Source of the DNA: Bacteroidia bacterium
Lineage (GTDB): Bacteria; Bacteroidota; Bacteroidia; NS11-12g; UBA955
Direction of reading: 5' to 3'
Assembly: GCA_014376345.1 (NCBI GenBank)
Contig: JACMRS010000330.1
Coordinates: 1 to 14,708 of the forward strand
Length of the DNA: 14,708 nt
The translations under genes and the position numbers were made by a program. The stretch's first letter is position 1, and each line of letters begins with the position of its first letter. Below, one piece after another: positions 5,703-13,826 of this stretch. Below the pieces are notes generated by a model that made no database searches, had not been told where the DNA came from, and saw only the letters and a list, made by a program, of their open reading frames with translations.

Positions 5703-8700
5703 TTACTTACCGCTCACAATATGAATTACTCCATTAATCTGAACATCAGGTTTTTGTTTTGCAGTCGAATTATTTTTATAAACGTCAATTAAATAATAAT
5801 ATACTCCGTCGGAAACAAGCGGCCCTGTAGACATTATTCTCCCGTTCCAGCATTGCTGAGGAAGATTGCCTTTAAAAACTAGTATTCCCCATCTGTCATA
5901 AATTCTGATTTTGACTTCACTACACTCAGGATTAATACCTTCCACTGTATAGCAATCATTAATATTGTCAGCGTTTGGCGTGAAAATATTAGGAATTTTA
6001 AGTGATTGAAGCGGATCAGGAAATAAATTAACACTCAGTTCTGCAGTATCTATACAATCAGATGCCGTGCTTTTAACTGTTAGCGTTACCTTATATTTTC
6101 CGGCTGTAACATATTTATGTTTAGGGTCAGTATCAGTAGAAGTTGTACTGTCACCAAATTTCCAAATTGGATTGGTATAATCCGTCGAATTGTTTTTAAA
6201 CGTCACTTCATAGGAACATGGACTGGACTCAAGTACAAAATCTGCAACAGGTGAGGGTAATACCTCGATTTCTGTAGAATCCGTCTCAGAAATATTACAA
6301 GAAAATGAATCAACAGTAGTAAGGAAAACCTTATACTTACCCTGTTTGGTATAATCATGCACCGGGTTTTTGTCATTTGAAATTGCACTTCCATCACCAA
6401 AGTCCCAAAAGAATTTCCTTCCCTTTCTACTTGTGTTTGTAAATATTACTGATAAAGGACCGCAACCTTTTTTAGGTGTAGCTGTAAATGAAGCATCTAC
6501 TTGAAAAGTGATCTGGAAATCTATTTTGAAAGCTGCATTACTGCATCGGGGACTAAAATTTGTGCTGAAAGCTGCTCCAGGTGTTATCGGAAAATCATTG
6601 TAATGACTGGAATTGCTGGGGCAACTTGCACAAACAGCCTGATAAACAACACCATTTTTGTCAAATCTGCTGGTGCCTCCGTCTACATGGTCTTCAGTTT
6701 GGTTGCCACCAAAATAGGTGGCATGAAGCAGTGATTCAGCATTCCTGCCAAGTACTATCAGATAAAAATCATTGTCATCAGTTGTTTTTTGTAATGCATC
6801 CACACTCACAGGCAGATTTTTAGTTGTATTTCCATGAAGACCATCGTAAGAAATATCTGAACCCCAACCGGACAAGTATATATTAAAGCATTTGTCAACT
6901 AAAAAGGCTGAAGGAGAAAATTCAGGATTGTTTGTTCTGAAACCTATTGTAGTGGCAAAACTTTGGGTCGAAAAATCATTCGAATACCGCACAATAAACT
7001 GACTTGTATTGTCTTTTCCGTAAGTTTTTGAAGTGCGGGGTATGTTGCCTTCTGTTTGGCCTGCAGCATACAACTTTCCATTGTCATCAAATTCTATAAA
7101 ATAAACCTGATCGTAGGCAGAAGTGCCAAAATATGAAAATCTGTCAATTGAACCGTTTTTTGTTAATCTTGCAAAAAAACCATCTGCTCTGCCACCCTGA
7201 TAAGTAGTTGTGCCAGCAGTTGCAATTGAAGAAAGACTTGTACTTGCTGTGCCTCCGCCAACATAAATACTGCTGTCATTAAGTTTTACCGAATAACAGG
7301 CATCATCAGAATTTCCTCCAAGAAATGTGCTCCATTGAAGGATTCGCAAACTTGAATCCAGTGAAAAAACACAACCATCCTGTTTACTGCCTTTAGTGGT
7401 CTGGCTTGCGTTTTTTAATGGAAAATTGGAAGATTCAGTTGTTGAAGCAACATAAACGTGGTTTAAACTGTCGGGAATAATATCACCTCTGAAATCATCT
7501 GAATAATTATATCTTAAAGTATTGCTGTTTAATCCATCATCAGAATTTCCTCCAATAAAAGTTCCTCCTAACAATGTAGATCCGTCTGAACTTAATTTAC
7601 ATACAAAAATATCTGCATTGCCATTATGAGAAGTATCATAACCTAATTGGTGTACCGGGAAGTCTTTTGAAAACGTAGTGCCCATAATCAAAAGGTTGTT
7701 TTGATTGTCTGCAACAAGACTGTGAGGAAATTCATTGAGTGTACCGCCCAGATAAGTAGCAAAAAGCAACGTTTTTCCAGTAGAATCATATTTACTGATA
7801 GTAACATCACATGGCAAGTTGGCCGGTGCCTGATTAACTCCTCCTTTATAGGTTTTCTGGAAAGCACCAAAGGTAACAGGGTAATCTTTTCCAGGTCCTC
7901 CGTTAGTTATACCTGCAGAATAAAGATTGGCACGGTGATCATAAGTTGCCGTAAATCCAAAATTATCTCCTCTGGAACCTGAATAAGTAGAAAAAATAAG
8001 CACTGGATCTATTATCAGTGCATAATTTTTATTGTAAACGCCGGTTTTAAAACTAACTTGAATTTTATTTGGATCGCTGTTATCAGTGAGGCTGTAATTG
8101 CACTGTACAGTTACTTTTTCACCGTTAATTAACTGATAAGCAAATGGCTTCGATTCAACCAAATCGCCGAGTGAAGTGCCAATATATAAATAACCTCCTT
8201 TTAAAGTAATATAATCTGCACCCTCATATCTGAACCGGATTTCAGAAACATCAGCACCTGCATTTACAATATAATCGTATTTAAGATTTGAGGGACTTGA
8301 ATAAACACTCAGGTCTACTCCTTTAAAAGCATCAGTATAATAAATGTTTTCAAAAATAGGCACATAAGATTTCCATTTAGAGCGGTCATTACCATAAAAG
8401 TAATTGTTGTAAAACGGAAGGGCGTTTTTTCCTGAAATTTTCATTTCATTATTCTGCCCGATAAATTGCATCTTTAATGAATGGTATCTGACATTAAATG
8501 AATCTGTAAGAAATTTATTTTCATGAAAATCATGCATCATCCGACCATATTCTGCGCCATCACTGAATAAATAAGTGAAACCGCCTTTTTCAGCATAAAA
8601 TGAAGCATTTTCAAGTTCAGATGCAAAAACGAAACCCGAATTCCACTGACCTTTATTTTCAATAAAGGTATAATTCTGACCTGAAACGGACTTAATACCG

Positions 8701-8741
8701 TTCAAAAAACAAATTATTAAAAATAATTTTTTCAGGAGCAT
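5703..8741 (-). CDS. Secreted SBBP/PKD-domain protein with type IX (type B, CHU_C-like) sorting domain
   Basis: A 1012-residue exported protein of unknown substrate. A signal peptide (1-21, then Gln22) leads into 'FIENKGQW', an N-terminal domain common in Bacteroidota surface proteins (DUF7948-like, roughly 24-250). A beta-propeller-like region of SBBP-type repeats follows; repeat starts can be seen at YSGSRGDN, YLGGTLNE, FIGGNSDD, FLGGNSDD, YFGTSAYD and YFGGNQTE (about 250-740). Then come two PKD domains (about 748-840, with WDFGDGS; and 841-912, with WKFGDST). The C-terminal 100 residues (913-1012) contain IPNIFTPNADNINDCY, IYDRWGILVF and GVYYYLIDVY, the gliding-motility-associated type B sorting domain. 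After passing the inner membrane by Sec it should be secreted by the type IX system and attached to, or released from, the cell surface. No type IX machinery genes are nearby. Domain calls are firm; the role (adhesin or other) is open. Confidence 0.9.
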   Translation of the reverse strand: MLLKKLFLIICFLNGIKSVSGQNYTFIENKGQWNSGFVFASELENASFYAEKGGFTYLFSDGAEYGRMMHDFHENKFLTDSFNVRYHSLKMQFIGQNNEMKISGKNALPFYNNYFYGNDRSKWKSYVPIFENIYYTDAFKGVDLSVYSSPSNLKYDYIVNAGADVSEIRFRYEGADYITLKGGYLYIGTSLGDLVESKPFAYQLINGEKVTVQCNYSLTDNSDPNKIQVSFKTGVYNKNYALIIDPVLIFSTYSGSRGDNFGFTATYDHRANLYSAGITNGGPGKDYPVTFGAFQKTYKGGVNQAPANLPCDVTISKYDSTGKTLLFATYLGGTLNEFPHSLVADNQNNLLIMGTTFSKDFPVHQLGYDTSHNGNADIFVCKLSSDGSTLLGGTFIGGNSDDGLNSNTLRYNYSDDFRGDIIPDSLNHVYVASTTESSNFPLKNASQTTKGSKQDGCVFSLDSSLRILQWSTFLGGNSDDACYSVKLNDSSIYVGGGTASTSLSSIATAGTTTYQGGRADGFFARLTKNGSIDRFSYFGTSAYDQVYFIEFDDNGKLYAAGQTEGNIPRTSKTYGKDNTSQFIVRYSNDFSTQSFATTIGFRTNNPEFSPSAFLVDKCFNIYLSGWGSDISYDGLHGNTTKNLPVSVDALQKTTDDNDFYLIVLGRNAESLLHATYFGGNQTEDHVDGGTSRFDKNGVVYQAVCASCPSNSSHYNDFPITPGAAFSTNFSPRCSNAAFKIDFQITFQVDASFTATPKKGCGPLSVIFTNTSRKGRKFFWDFGDGSAISNDKNPVHDYTKQGKYKVFLTTVDSFSCNISETDSTEIEVLPSPVADFVLESSPCSYEVTFKNNSTDYTNPIWKFGDSTTSTDTDPKHKYVTAGKYKVTLTVKSTASDCIDTAELSVNLFPDPLQSLKIPNIFTPNADNINDCYTVEGINPECSEVKIRIYDRWGILVFKGNLPQQCWNGRIMSTGPLVSDGVYYYLIDVYKNNSTAKQKPDVQINGVIHIVSGK

Positions 8742-8746
8742 CTTTA

Positions 8747-8754
8747 CAAATTTA
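8747..8754 (-). promoter_or_regulatory. -7 element (TAAATTTG) abutting the start of the secreted-protein gene
   Basis: A perfect TAnnTTTG match on the minus strand with only 5 nt to the ATG at 8741. If used, the transcript would be leaderless or nearly so. There is no good -33 match 19 nt upstream, and the region is AT-rich, so chance is possible. Confidence 0.4.
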
Positions 8755-8851
8755 AGTTAATTTTCAGATATTCTTATGTATATACGATAAACCTACTACT
8801 GTATAATATAAAAGCATCAATATTAAGAGAGGCAAAGTTGGTGGAAAAATG

Positions 8852-8859
8852 TACCTTTG
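8852..8859 (+). promoter_or_regulatory. -7 element (TACCTTTG) of lysS
   Basis: A perfect TAnnTTTG match 21 nt upstream of the lysS ATG, predicting a leader of about 15 nt. It lies in the 139-bp region shared with the divergent secreted-protein gene. No clear TTTG is found at the usual -33 position. Confidence 0.55.
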
Positions 8860-8880
8860 CAGGCTTAAAAAAATCGATAA

Positions 8881-10404
8881 ATGGCGGAATTAAACGAATT
8901 GCAGATACAAAGAAGAAGTTCACTTGAACAACTGAGAGGACTAGGAATTGATCCTTATCCTGCGGATAAATTTGAAATTTCAGCAGATTCAAAAGAAATT
9001 AAAGAGAAGTTTCCCGTTTCCGGTGGCTTTGAAAATGTGTCATTTGCCGGAAGAATTATGGGCGTAAGAGACATGGGTAAAGCTTGCTTTGCAGTTTTAC
9101 AGGATGGTTCGGGGAAATTGCAAATTTATGTAAGACGTGATGATATTTGCCCTGGTGAAGACAAAACACTTTATGATGTGGTATTTAAAAAACTGCTTGA
9201 TATTGGCGATATTATAGGTGTTAAAGGATATGTGTTTACAACAAAAACCGGAGAAACATCACTTCATGTAAACGATTTACAAGTTTTAACTAAAACCTTA
9301 AATCCACTACCGCTTCCAAAAGAAAAAGACGGTGAAATATACGATGCTTTTACCGATCCTGAGCTTAGATACCGCATGCGTTATGTAGATTTGATAGTTA
9401 ACCCCGCTGTTAAAGAAACCTTTATTAAACGCAGTAAATTAGTTCAATCTTTACGCGATACATTTAATAAAAGTGGCTATCTGGAAGTTGAAACGCCAAT
9501 TTTGCAAGCCATTCATGGTGGTGCTGCGGCTCGACCATTTAATACCCATCACAACGCACTTGATATGCCATTGTTCTTGCGTATCGCTAATGAACTTTAC
9601 CTGAAACGCCTTATTGTTGGTGGATTTGAAGGAGTATACGAATTTGCTAAAAACTTCAGAAATGAAGGTGTTGACCGTACTCATAACCCTGAATTTACAG
9701 GTCTCGAGATTTATGTTGCTTATAAAGATTACAACTGGATGATGGATTATACTGAGCACATGATAGAGCAGGCTGCTTTAGATGTTAATAATACCACAGA
9801 AGCTATGGTTGGAGAAAATGCAATCAGCTTTAAAAGTCCTTATAAAAGAATTACAATGTATGACGCCATTAAAGAGCATACAGGAATAGATATTTCAGGA
9901 ATGGATGAATCAGGCCTGCGAGAAGTTTGTAAACAGCTTAAACTGAAACATGATGACAGTTTGGGAAAAGGCAAGCTGGTTGATGAGATATTTAGTGAAA
10001 AGTGTGAGCACCATTATATACAACCTACTTTTATTACTGATTTCCCGGTAGAAATGAGTCCGCTTACTAAAAAACACAGATCAAAACCTGGATTAGTAGA
10101 AAGGTTTGAGCTTTATGTTAATGGCAAAGAAATAGCCAATGCTTATAGTGAGTTGAATGATCCGCTTGAGCAGAGAGAAAGGTTTGAAGATCAGATGAAA
10201 CTGGCAGGAAAAGGCGATGATGAGGCTATGCCTTTAGATGAAGACTTTTTAAGGGCTCTTGAATATGGAATGCCGCCAACAGCTGGTTTGGGAATAGGAA
10301 TAGACAGATTAACTATGATGTTAACCAATCAGGCAAGTATTCAGGAAGTGTTGTTCTTTCCACAGATGAGACCCGAAAAAGTGGTTCAACAACAACCTGC
10401 CTGA
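8881..10404 (+). CDS. lysS: Lysyl-tRNA synthetase, class II
   Basis: LysRS charges tRNA-Lys with lysine in the cytosol using ATP. The 507-residue protein has an N-terminal OB-fold anticodon-binding domain (about 54-140, with FAGRIMGVRDMGKACFAVLQDGSG) and a class II catalytic core. Motif 1 is around 185-206. Motif 2 is FRNEGVDRTHNPEFTGLE (259-276). Motif 3 is GLGIGIDRLTMML (469-481). 'RYRMRYVDL' (163-171) and 'GGAAARPFNTHHNALDMPLFLRIANELYLKRL' are also typical. The length is normal for the bacterial enzyme, with no C-terminal extension. ATG 8881 is the first start and fits the upstream -7 element. It is transcribed divergently from the secreted-protein gene. Confidence 0.97.
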   Translation: MAELNELQIQRRSSLEQLRGLGIDPYPADKFEISADSKEIKEKFPVSGGFENVSFAGRIMGVRDMGKACFAVLQDGSGKLQIYVRRDDICPGEDKTLYDVVFKKLLDIGDIIGVKGYVFTTKTGETSLHVNDLQVLTKTLNPLPLPKEKDGEIYDAFTDPELRYRMRYVDLIVNPAVKETFIKRSKLVQSLRDTFNKSGYLEVETPILQAIHGGAAARPFNTHHNALDMPLFLRIANELYLKRLIVGGFEGVYEFAKNFRNEGVDRTHNPEFTGLEIYVAYKDYNWMMDYTEHMIEQAALDVNNTTEAMVGENAISFKSPYKRITMYDAIKEHTGIDISGMDESGLREVCKQLKLKHDDSLGKGKLVDEIFSEKCEHHYIQPTFITDFPVEMSPLTKKHRSKPGLVERFELYVNGKEIANAYSELNDPLEQRERFEDQMKLAGKGDDEAMPLDEDFLRALEYGMPPTAGLGIGIDRLTMMLTNQASIQEVLFFPQMRPEKVVQQQPA

Positions 10405-10458
10405 GTTTAAATTTTAATGAATTAACGTTTAATTAACATACATTTTTAAGGATTAATT

Positions 10459-10466
10459 TAGTTTTG
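10459..10466 (+). promoter_or_regulatory. Possible distal -7 element (TAGTTTTG) upstream of exbB
   Basis: A TAnnTTTG match between lysS and exbB. If active it would start a transcript near 10471-10474, placing the inverted repeat 10498-10528 in the leader. No TTTG -33 element at normal spacing, so this is weak. Confidence 0.3.
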
Positions 10467-10497
10467 CAGCATAATTTAAGGCTAAAAAAATCTCACT

Positions 10498-10528
10498 TTT
10501 GATAAACGGGAGCTTTTAGTTTATCAAA
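10498..10528 (+). repeat. Perfect 10-bp inverted repeat upstream of exbB
   Basis: TTTGATAAAC (10498-10507) and GTTTATCAAA (10519-10528) are exact reverse complements, separated by 11 nt. No T-run follows, so it is a poor terminator for lysS, which ends 93 nt earlier. It lies 27 nt before the proximal -7 element. It could be an operator for the tonB operon or a leader hairpin from a distal promoter. Confidence 0.7.
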
Positions 10529-10554
10529 TAACTGTTTAAATTTGACAAAAAAAT

Positions 10555-10562
10555 TATATTTG
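10555..10562 (+). promoter_or_regulatory. Proximal -7 element (TATATTTG) of the exbB-tonB operon
   Basis: A perfect TAnnTTTG match 72 nt before the exbB ATG, giving a leader of about 65 nt. A TTTGAC at 10541-10546 looks like a -33 element but is only 10 nt away instead of about 19. The -33 side is therefore non-canonical, which may mean activator dependence or that TTTGAC is coincidental. Confidence 0.55.
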
Positions 10563-10634
10563 CGTTAAAAAGTAGTTTCTTTGAATTACAGAAATATCAA
10601 AATACATAACATATAAAATCACAAAAAACATAAC

Positions 10635-11429
10635 ATGAAGCAAGCAGAAAAAAATTCAACCAACTGGGTAGGCCTTTTAGTGGTTCCCGTAGCATTAATT
10701 GTATCTATTTTAATTTATTTATTTATTTTTGGAGCTAAAGACAACCTTCTTGCAGATGGCCACACTCCTAAACCAGGAAATTATTTTGGAACCATCTATG
10801 CAGGTGGATTTGTAGTGCCACTTTTGCTTACCACTTTTCTTACCGTTATTATTATTGTAGTTGAGCGTTTTATTACTATTTTTAAAGCAAAGGGTAATGG
10901 TTCACTTCAGAGCTTCTTACAAAAGATTAAAACCAACCTTAATAACAACAATATCCAGAGTGCTATCGCTGAGTGCGATAAACAAAAAGGTTCTGTAGCA
11001 AATGTTGTAGGAGCAGGTTTGAAAAAATATTCGGAAATGAATGCAGATACTACTCTTGCAAAAGATTTGAAAGTTCTGGCTATCAATAAAGAAATGGAAG
11101 AAGCAACTTCACTTGAACTTCCAATGCTTGAGAAAAACCTTCCAATACTGGCAACCATTGCTTCTGTAGCAACACTGATGGGTCTTATTGGTACTGTATT
11201 GGGTATGATCAGGGCGTTTGCCGCACTTGCTACAGCAGGTACTCCTGACCCTGCAGCACTTTCAAGTGGTATTTCTGAAGCACTTAACAATACGGCAATA
11301 GGTATTACTACTTCAGCAATCGCAATTATTTTTTACAACATATTTACTAATATGATAGACAAGCTTACTTATGGTATTGATGAAATCGGTTTCAGCGTAT
11401 CTCAAAGTTTTGCTACTAAAAATGTTTAA
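10635..11429 (+). CDS. exbB: ExbB/TolQ/MotA-family proton channel protein
   Basis: ExbB forms the inner-membrane pentamer that, with ExbD, turns the proton gradient into work on TonB. The 264-residue protein has predicted membrane segments at about 12-33, 58-78, 170-198 and 216-240. The extra first segment compared with E. coli ExbB is common in Bacteroidota. The conserved core 'NLPILATIASVATLMGLIGTVLGMIRAF' (168-195) and 'ISEALNNTAIGITTSAIAIIFYNIF' (213-237) carry the MotA/TolQ/ExbB signature. It heads an operon with two exbD genes and tonB, with only 20 nt to the next gene. The context separates it from a TolQ or MotA role. Confidence 0.93.
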   Translation: MKQAEKNSTNWVGLLVVPVALIVSILIYLFIFGAKDNLLADGHTPKPGNYFGTIYAGGFVVPLLLTTFLTVIIIVVERFITIFKAKGNGSLQSFLQKIKTNLNNNNIQSAIAECDKQKGSVANVVGAGLKKYSEMNADTTLAKDLKVLAINKEMEEATSLELPMLEKNLPILATIASVATLMGLIGTVLGMIRAFAALATAGTPDPAALSSGISEALNNTAIGITTSAIAIIFYNIFTNMIDKLTYGIDEIGFSVSQSFATKNV

Positions 11430-11449
11430 TAAGGCTAATAATTAATAAT

Positions 11450-12067
11450 ATGCCAAAAGCTAAAATAACAAGGAAAAGTACTTCGATAGATATGACCGCC
11501 ATGTGCGATGTGTCGTTTCTGTTGCTGACTTTCTTCATGCTCACATCAAAGTTTAAACCGCCAGAAGCGGTGCCGGTTGACTTGCCGGGTTCACGTTCTC
11601 AAATCAAGATTGACGATATGATGACCATATCAGTTAACAGAGATGGCAATGTGTTTTTTGGAATGCCAACAGGTTCTGATCGCGCAGCTCTTTTGGAAAA
11701 CATGATTAAGTTTCATCCGGAATGGAACTTAAGTCCTGCTCAAAAGAAAAATTTTGAGGTTATCGAATCTTTCGGATTCCCGATTGCTGCAACGCCTCAG
11801 GTTCTTAATTTTAATGAGGACCAGTATAAAAATTACAAACAGCCGGGAATTTCTATCGACTCAACTAAAGGCGAGCTGGTAGAATGGGTTAGACAGGCTC
11901 AACATGTAAATCCGAAAATGAGGGTGGCGATTAAAGGTGACAGAAATAGTAATGTAACTGTATTCAGACAGGTGATTTATAATCTGACTGAAAAGTTGAA
12001 TATTCACAATCTGAATCTGATCACAACATTATCGGGCACATCAGAAAAAGGCGCAGCAGGAAAATAA
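11450..12067 (+). CDS. exbD: ExbD/TolR-family protein, first copy
   Basis: A partner of ExbB with one membrane helix and a periplasmic domain. Of its 205 residues, the helix lies at about 15-34 and carries the proton-path aspartate Asp20 in 'MTAMCDVSFLLLTFFMLTSKF'. It is longer than E. coli ExbD (about 140): a periplasmic insertion of roughly 60 residues (about 80-135, including 'FGFPIAATPQVLNFNEDQYKN') precedes the usual 'MRVAIKGDRNSNVTVFRQVI' region. 20 nt after exbB and 29 nt before the second exbD. Confidence 0.92.
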   Translation: MPKAKITRKSTSIDMTAMCDVSFLLLTFFMLTSKFKPPEAVPVDLPGSRSQIKIDDMMTISVNRDGNVFFGMPTGSDRAALLENMIKFHPEWNLSPAQKKNFEVIESFGFPIAATPQVLNFNEDQYKNYKQPGISIDSTKGELVEWVRQAQHVNPKMRVAIKGDRNSNVTVFRQVIYNLTEKLNIHNLNLITTLSGTSEKGAAGK

Positions 12068-12096
12068 ATAATTTAAAGGACTTAAAATAGAAGATC

Positions 12097-12660
12097 ATGG
12101 CAGAAATGAATACCTCCGAGAGTGGAGGCAAAAAAAAGCACGGAGGGAAGAAGAGATCCAAGAAAATGTCAACCAAGGTTGACCTTACACCGATGGTTGA
12201 TCTGGCCTTTTTATTGATTACTTTTTTTATGCTTACCACAACTCTGAACAAACCAAATGCAATGGGTTTGGTAATGCCTAAAAAAGTTGAAGATGAAGTA
12301 AAAGAAAAAGTTAAGGAATATCTGGTATTGAATTTAATTTTAGATAAAGATAATCAGATTCAATATTATGAAGGAATGACCGCTATTGGCTTAAAAACAA
12401 CTACATTTTCTAAGGAAAAAGGGGTAAGAGATGTTATTTATGCCAAGATGAATAAAATTAGGAAGGAAAAACATCCTGCAGAAGAAAAAATCATTGTATT
12501 GATTAAAAATACTGATGAGGCTAAATACAATAATCTGGTTGATATTCTTGATGAAATGAGTGTTACAGGAGTTAAAACCTATGCAATTCAGGATGTGCAA
12601 AAAGTAGAATTACAAGCTATTAAAAATGGCGGATCCGCTGATATAGTTCCGGAAAAATAA
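12097..12660 (+). CDS. exbD: ExbD/TolR-family protein, second copy
   Basis: The second ExbD-type subunit, 187 residues. A very basic, Gly/Lys-rich cytoplasmic tail (about 9-24) comes before the membrane helix (about 32-51), which contains the essential Asp35 in 'LTPMVDLAFLLITFFMLTTTL'. The periplasmic part ends in 'KNTDEAKYNNLVDILDEMSVTGVKTYAI', the usual ExbD C-terminal fold. It is clearly different in sequence from the first copy, so this is an old duplication; the two probably form a heteromeric plug in the ExbB channel, as often proposed for paired exbD genes. 43 nt before tonB. Confidence 0.92.
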   Translation: MAEMNTSESGGKKKHGGKKRSKKMSTKVDLTPMVDLAFLLITFFMLTTTLNKPNAMGLVMPKKVEDEVKEKVKEYLVLNLILDKDNQIQYYEGMTAIGLKTTTFSKEKGVRDVIYAKMNKIRKEKHPAEEKIIVLIKNTDEAKYNNLVDILDEMSVTGVKTYAIQDVQKVELQAIKNGGSADIVPEK

Positions 12661-12703
12661 CCATTTACCTTTATATTTAAACGAGTATTAAACAAAAAAC
12701 ATC

Positions 12704-13519
12704 ATGAAAGCAAAAGATTATTCAAACTTGTCCATGGATGAGATCGTGTTTGAAGACAGGAACAAAAATTACGGTGCCTATGTTTTGCGCACCCAGTACA
12801 GTAAAAACATTGCAAAGGCGATTACAATAAGCGCACTGGCATTTGTTTTAACTTTGTTTATCCCGCAAATAATTGATGCACTAGGTTTGTTTAAAAAAGT
12901 TGAAGAAAAAGTTGAATTAGTTACAATTGAAACTACAAATATAGAACCTCCAACAGTTGAGGACGTTGTACCACCGCCACCAGTTGAAATAGTGGAAATA
13001 GTGCCACCAACTCAAAGATTTCTCGAAATTTTAGCAACAGTAGCTAAAGAAGTTCCTGATAATACACCTCCACCTGATGTAACAACAATAATAGAAAATG
13101 TAGGTGAAAAAACCATTAAAGGAACTCCGGATGCAGATCCAATTATTAAAGATCCTGAACCTTTTATTGAAGGGCCTGTTACGCCTGAAACAACAGAAAC
13201 ACCAGATCAAAAACCTGAATTTAAAAACGGTAACCTGTCTAATTGGTTAGCAGAAAAACTGATTTACCCTGATTATCCGGCGAATAATGGTATTGGTGGT
13301 ACTGCTATGGTCTATTTTATCATTGATGAAAATGGCAATATTAACAGCGTGAGCATACTTAAAAGTTCTGGTAATTCTGAACTTGATGCTGAAGCTAAAA
13401 AGGTAATTTCCAAAATACCTGCAGGAAGCTGGAGACCGGGTAAAAATAAAGGTAAAGTTGTAAGAACTAAAATGAAAGTGCCTATTACATTTACACCGGT
13501 AAACTTAGACGATTTATAA
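12704..13519 (+). CDS. tonB: TonB energy-transduction protein
   Basis: TonB spans the periplasm and pulls on the plugs of outer-membrane TonB-dependent receptors. The 271-residue protein has the Bacteroidota-type cytoplasmic start with 'NKNYGAYVLR' (20-29) and one membrane helix (about 38-60). A Pro/Glu/Val-rich periplasmic spacer (about 80-172) contains PPPP and PPPP-like tracts. The TonB-C domain (about 178-265) contains 'YPDYPANNGIGGTAMVYFIIDENGNI' landmarks (YP, GTAMVYF, DENG), 'ILKSSGNSELDAEA' and 'WRPGKNKGK'. It is the last gene before a strong hairpin with T-run, which probably marks the end or an attenuation point of the exbB-exbD-exbD-tonB unit. Confidence 0.95.
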   Translation: MKAKDYSNLSMDEIVFEDRNKNYGAYVLRTQYSKNIAKAITISALAFVLTLFIPQIIDALGLFKKVEEKVELVTIETTNIEPPTVEDVVPPPPVEIVEIVPPTQRFLEILATVAKEVPDNTPPPDVTTIIENVGEKTIKGTPDADPIIKDPEPFIEGPVTPETTETPDQKPEFKNGNLSNWLAEKLIYPDYPANNGIGGTAMVYFIIDENGNINSVSILKSSGNSELDAEAKKVISKIPAGSWRPGKNKGKVVRTKMKVPITFTPVNLDDL

Positions 13520-13541
13520 TCAAAAATATTTTATATCAATT

Positions 13542-13584
13542 CAATGTCATGCATAGTGTAACCCACTGCATGACATTGTTTTTT
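13542..13584 (+). terminator. Strong hairpin with T-run after tonB
   Basis: CAATGTCATGC (13542-13552) pairs perfectly with GCATGACATTG (13568-13578). AGTG/CACT extends the stem towards a 5-nt loop after a 2-nt bulge (A13553, T13554). Six T follow (13579-13584). It has the layout of an intrinsic terminator, yet it sits between tonB and two genes on the same strand whose start follows only 17 nt later, so partial read-through is likely. Confidence 0.85.
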
Positions 13585-13601
13585 AAAGCAAGTTCCACTC
13601 A

Positions 13602-13826
13602 ATGAAAAAAATAAATATTTACCCTGAATATATTCTGAGATTTTCAATCTCAATTTTGTTTTTTGTGCTTGCAGGCTATATTTATTTCACCGGCGTTGTG
13701 GAAGAACAGGTACGAAATATATTTTGCGGTGTTTTGGTGCTCTATGGTATAATTAGGTTGGTAAGAACTTATCAGCAACTCAATGAAAGACTCAGGGAAG
13801 AAAAAAACAATGAAAATGAACAGTAA
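13602..13826 (+). CDS. Small two-helix membrane protein of unknown function
   Basis: A 74-residue protein with two hydrophobic helices (about 9-30 and 38-58, 'ILRFSISILFFVLAGYIYF' and 'IFCGVLVLYGIIRLV') and a charged C-terminal tail (NERLREEKNNENEQ). I recognise no named family. Small proteins of this kind are found at this position of exbBD-tonB clusters in Bacteroidota, as far as I recall. The stop codon overlaps the next gene by 17 nt, so the two are likely translated together. It starts 17 nt after the T-run of the tonB hairpin. Confidence 0.75.
   Translation: MKKINIYPEYILRFSISILFFVLAGYIYFTGVVEEQVRNIFCGVLVLYGIIRLVRTYQQLNERLREEKNNENEQ

Noticed and set aside
6203..7982. Several short frames on both strands within the 1012-residue secreted-protein gene
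   Set aside because: The main frame is continuous with coherent SBBP and PKD domains; the others have no domain or promoter support.
8774..8992. 72-codon minus-strand frame over the lysS start
   Set aside because: It overlaps the lysS promoter and N-terminus and shows no recognisable protein features.
10541..10562. TTTGAC plus TATATTTG as a full consensus promoter for exbB
   Set aside because: The two elements are 10 nt apart instead of about 19, so only the -7 part is reported.
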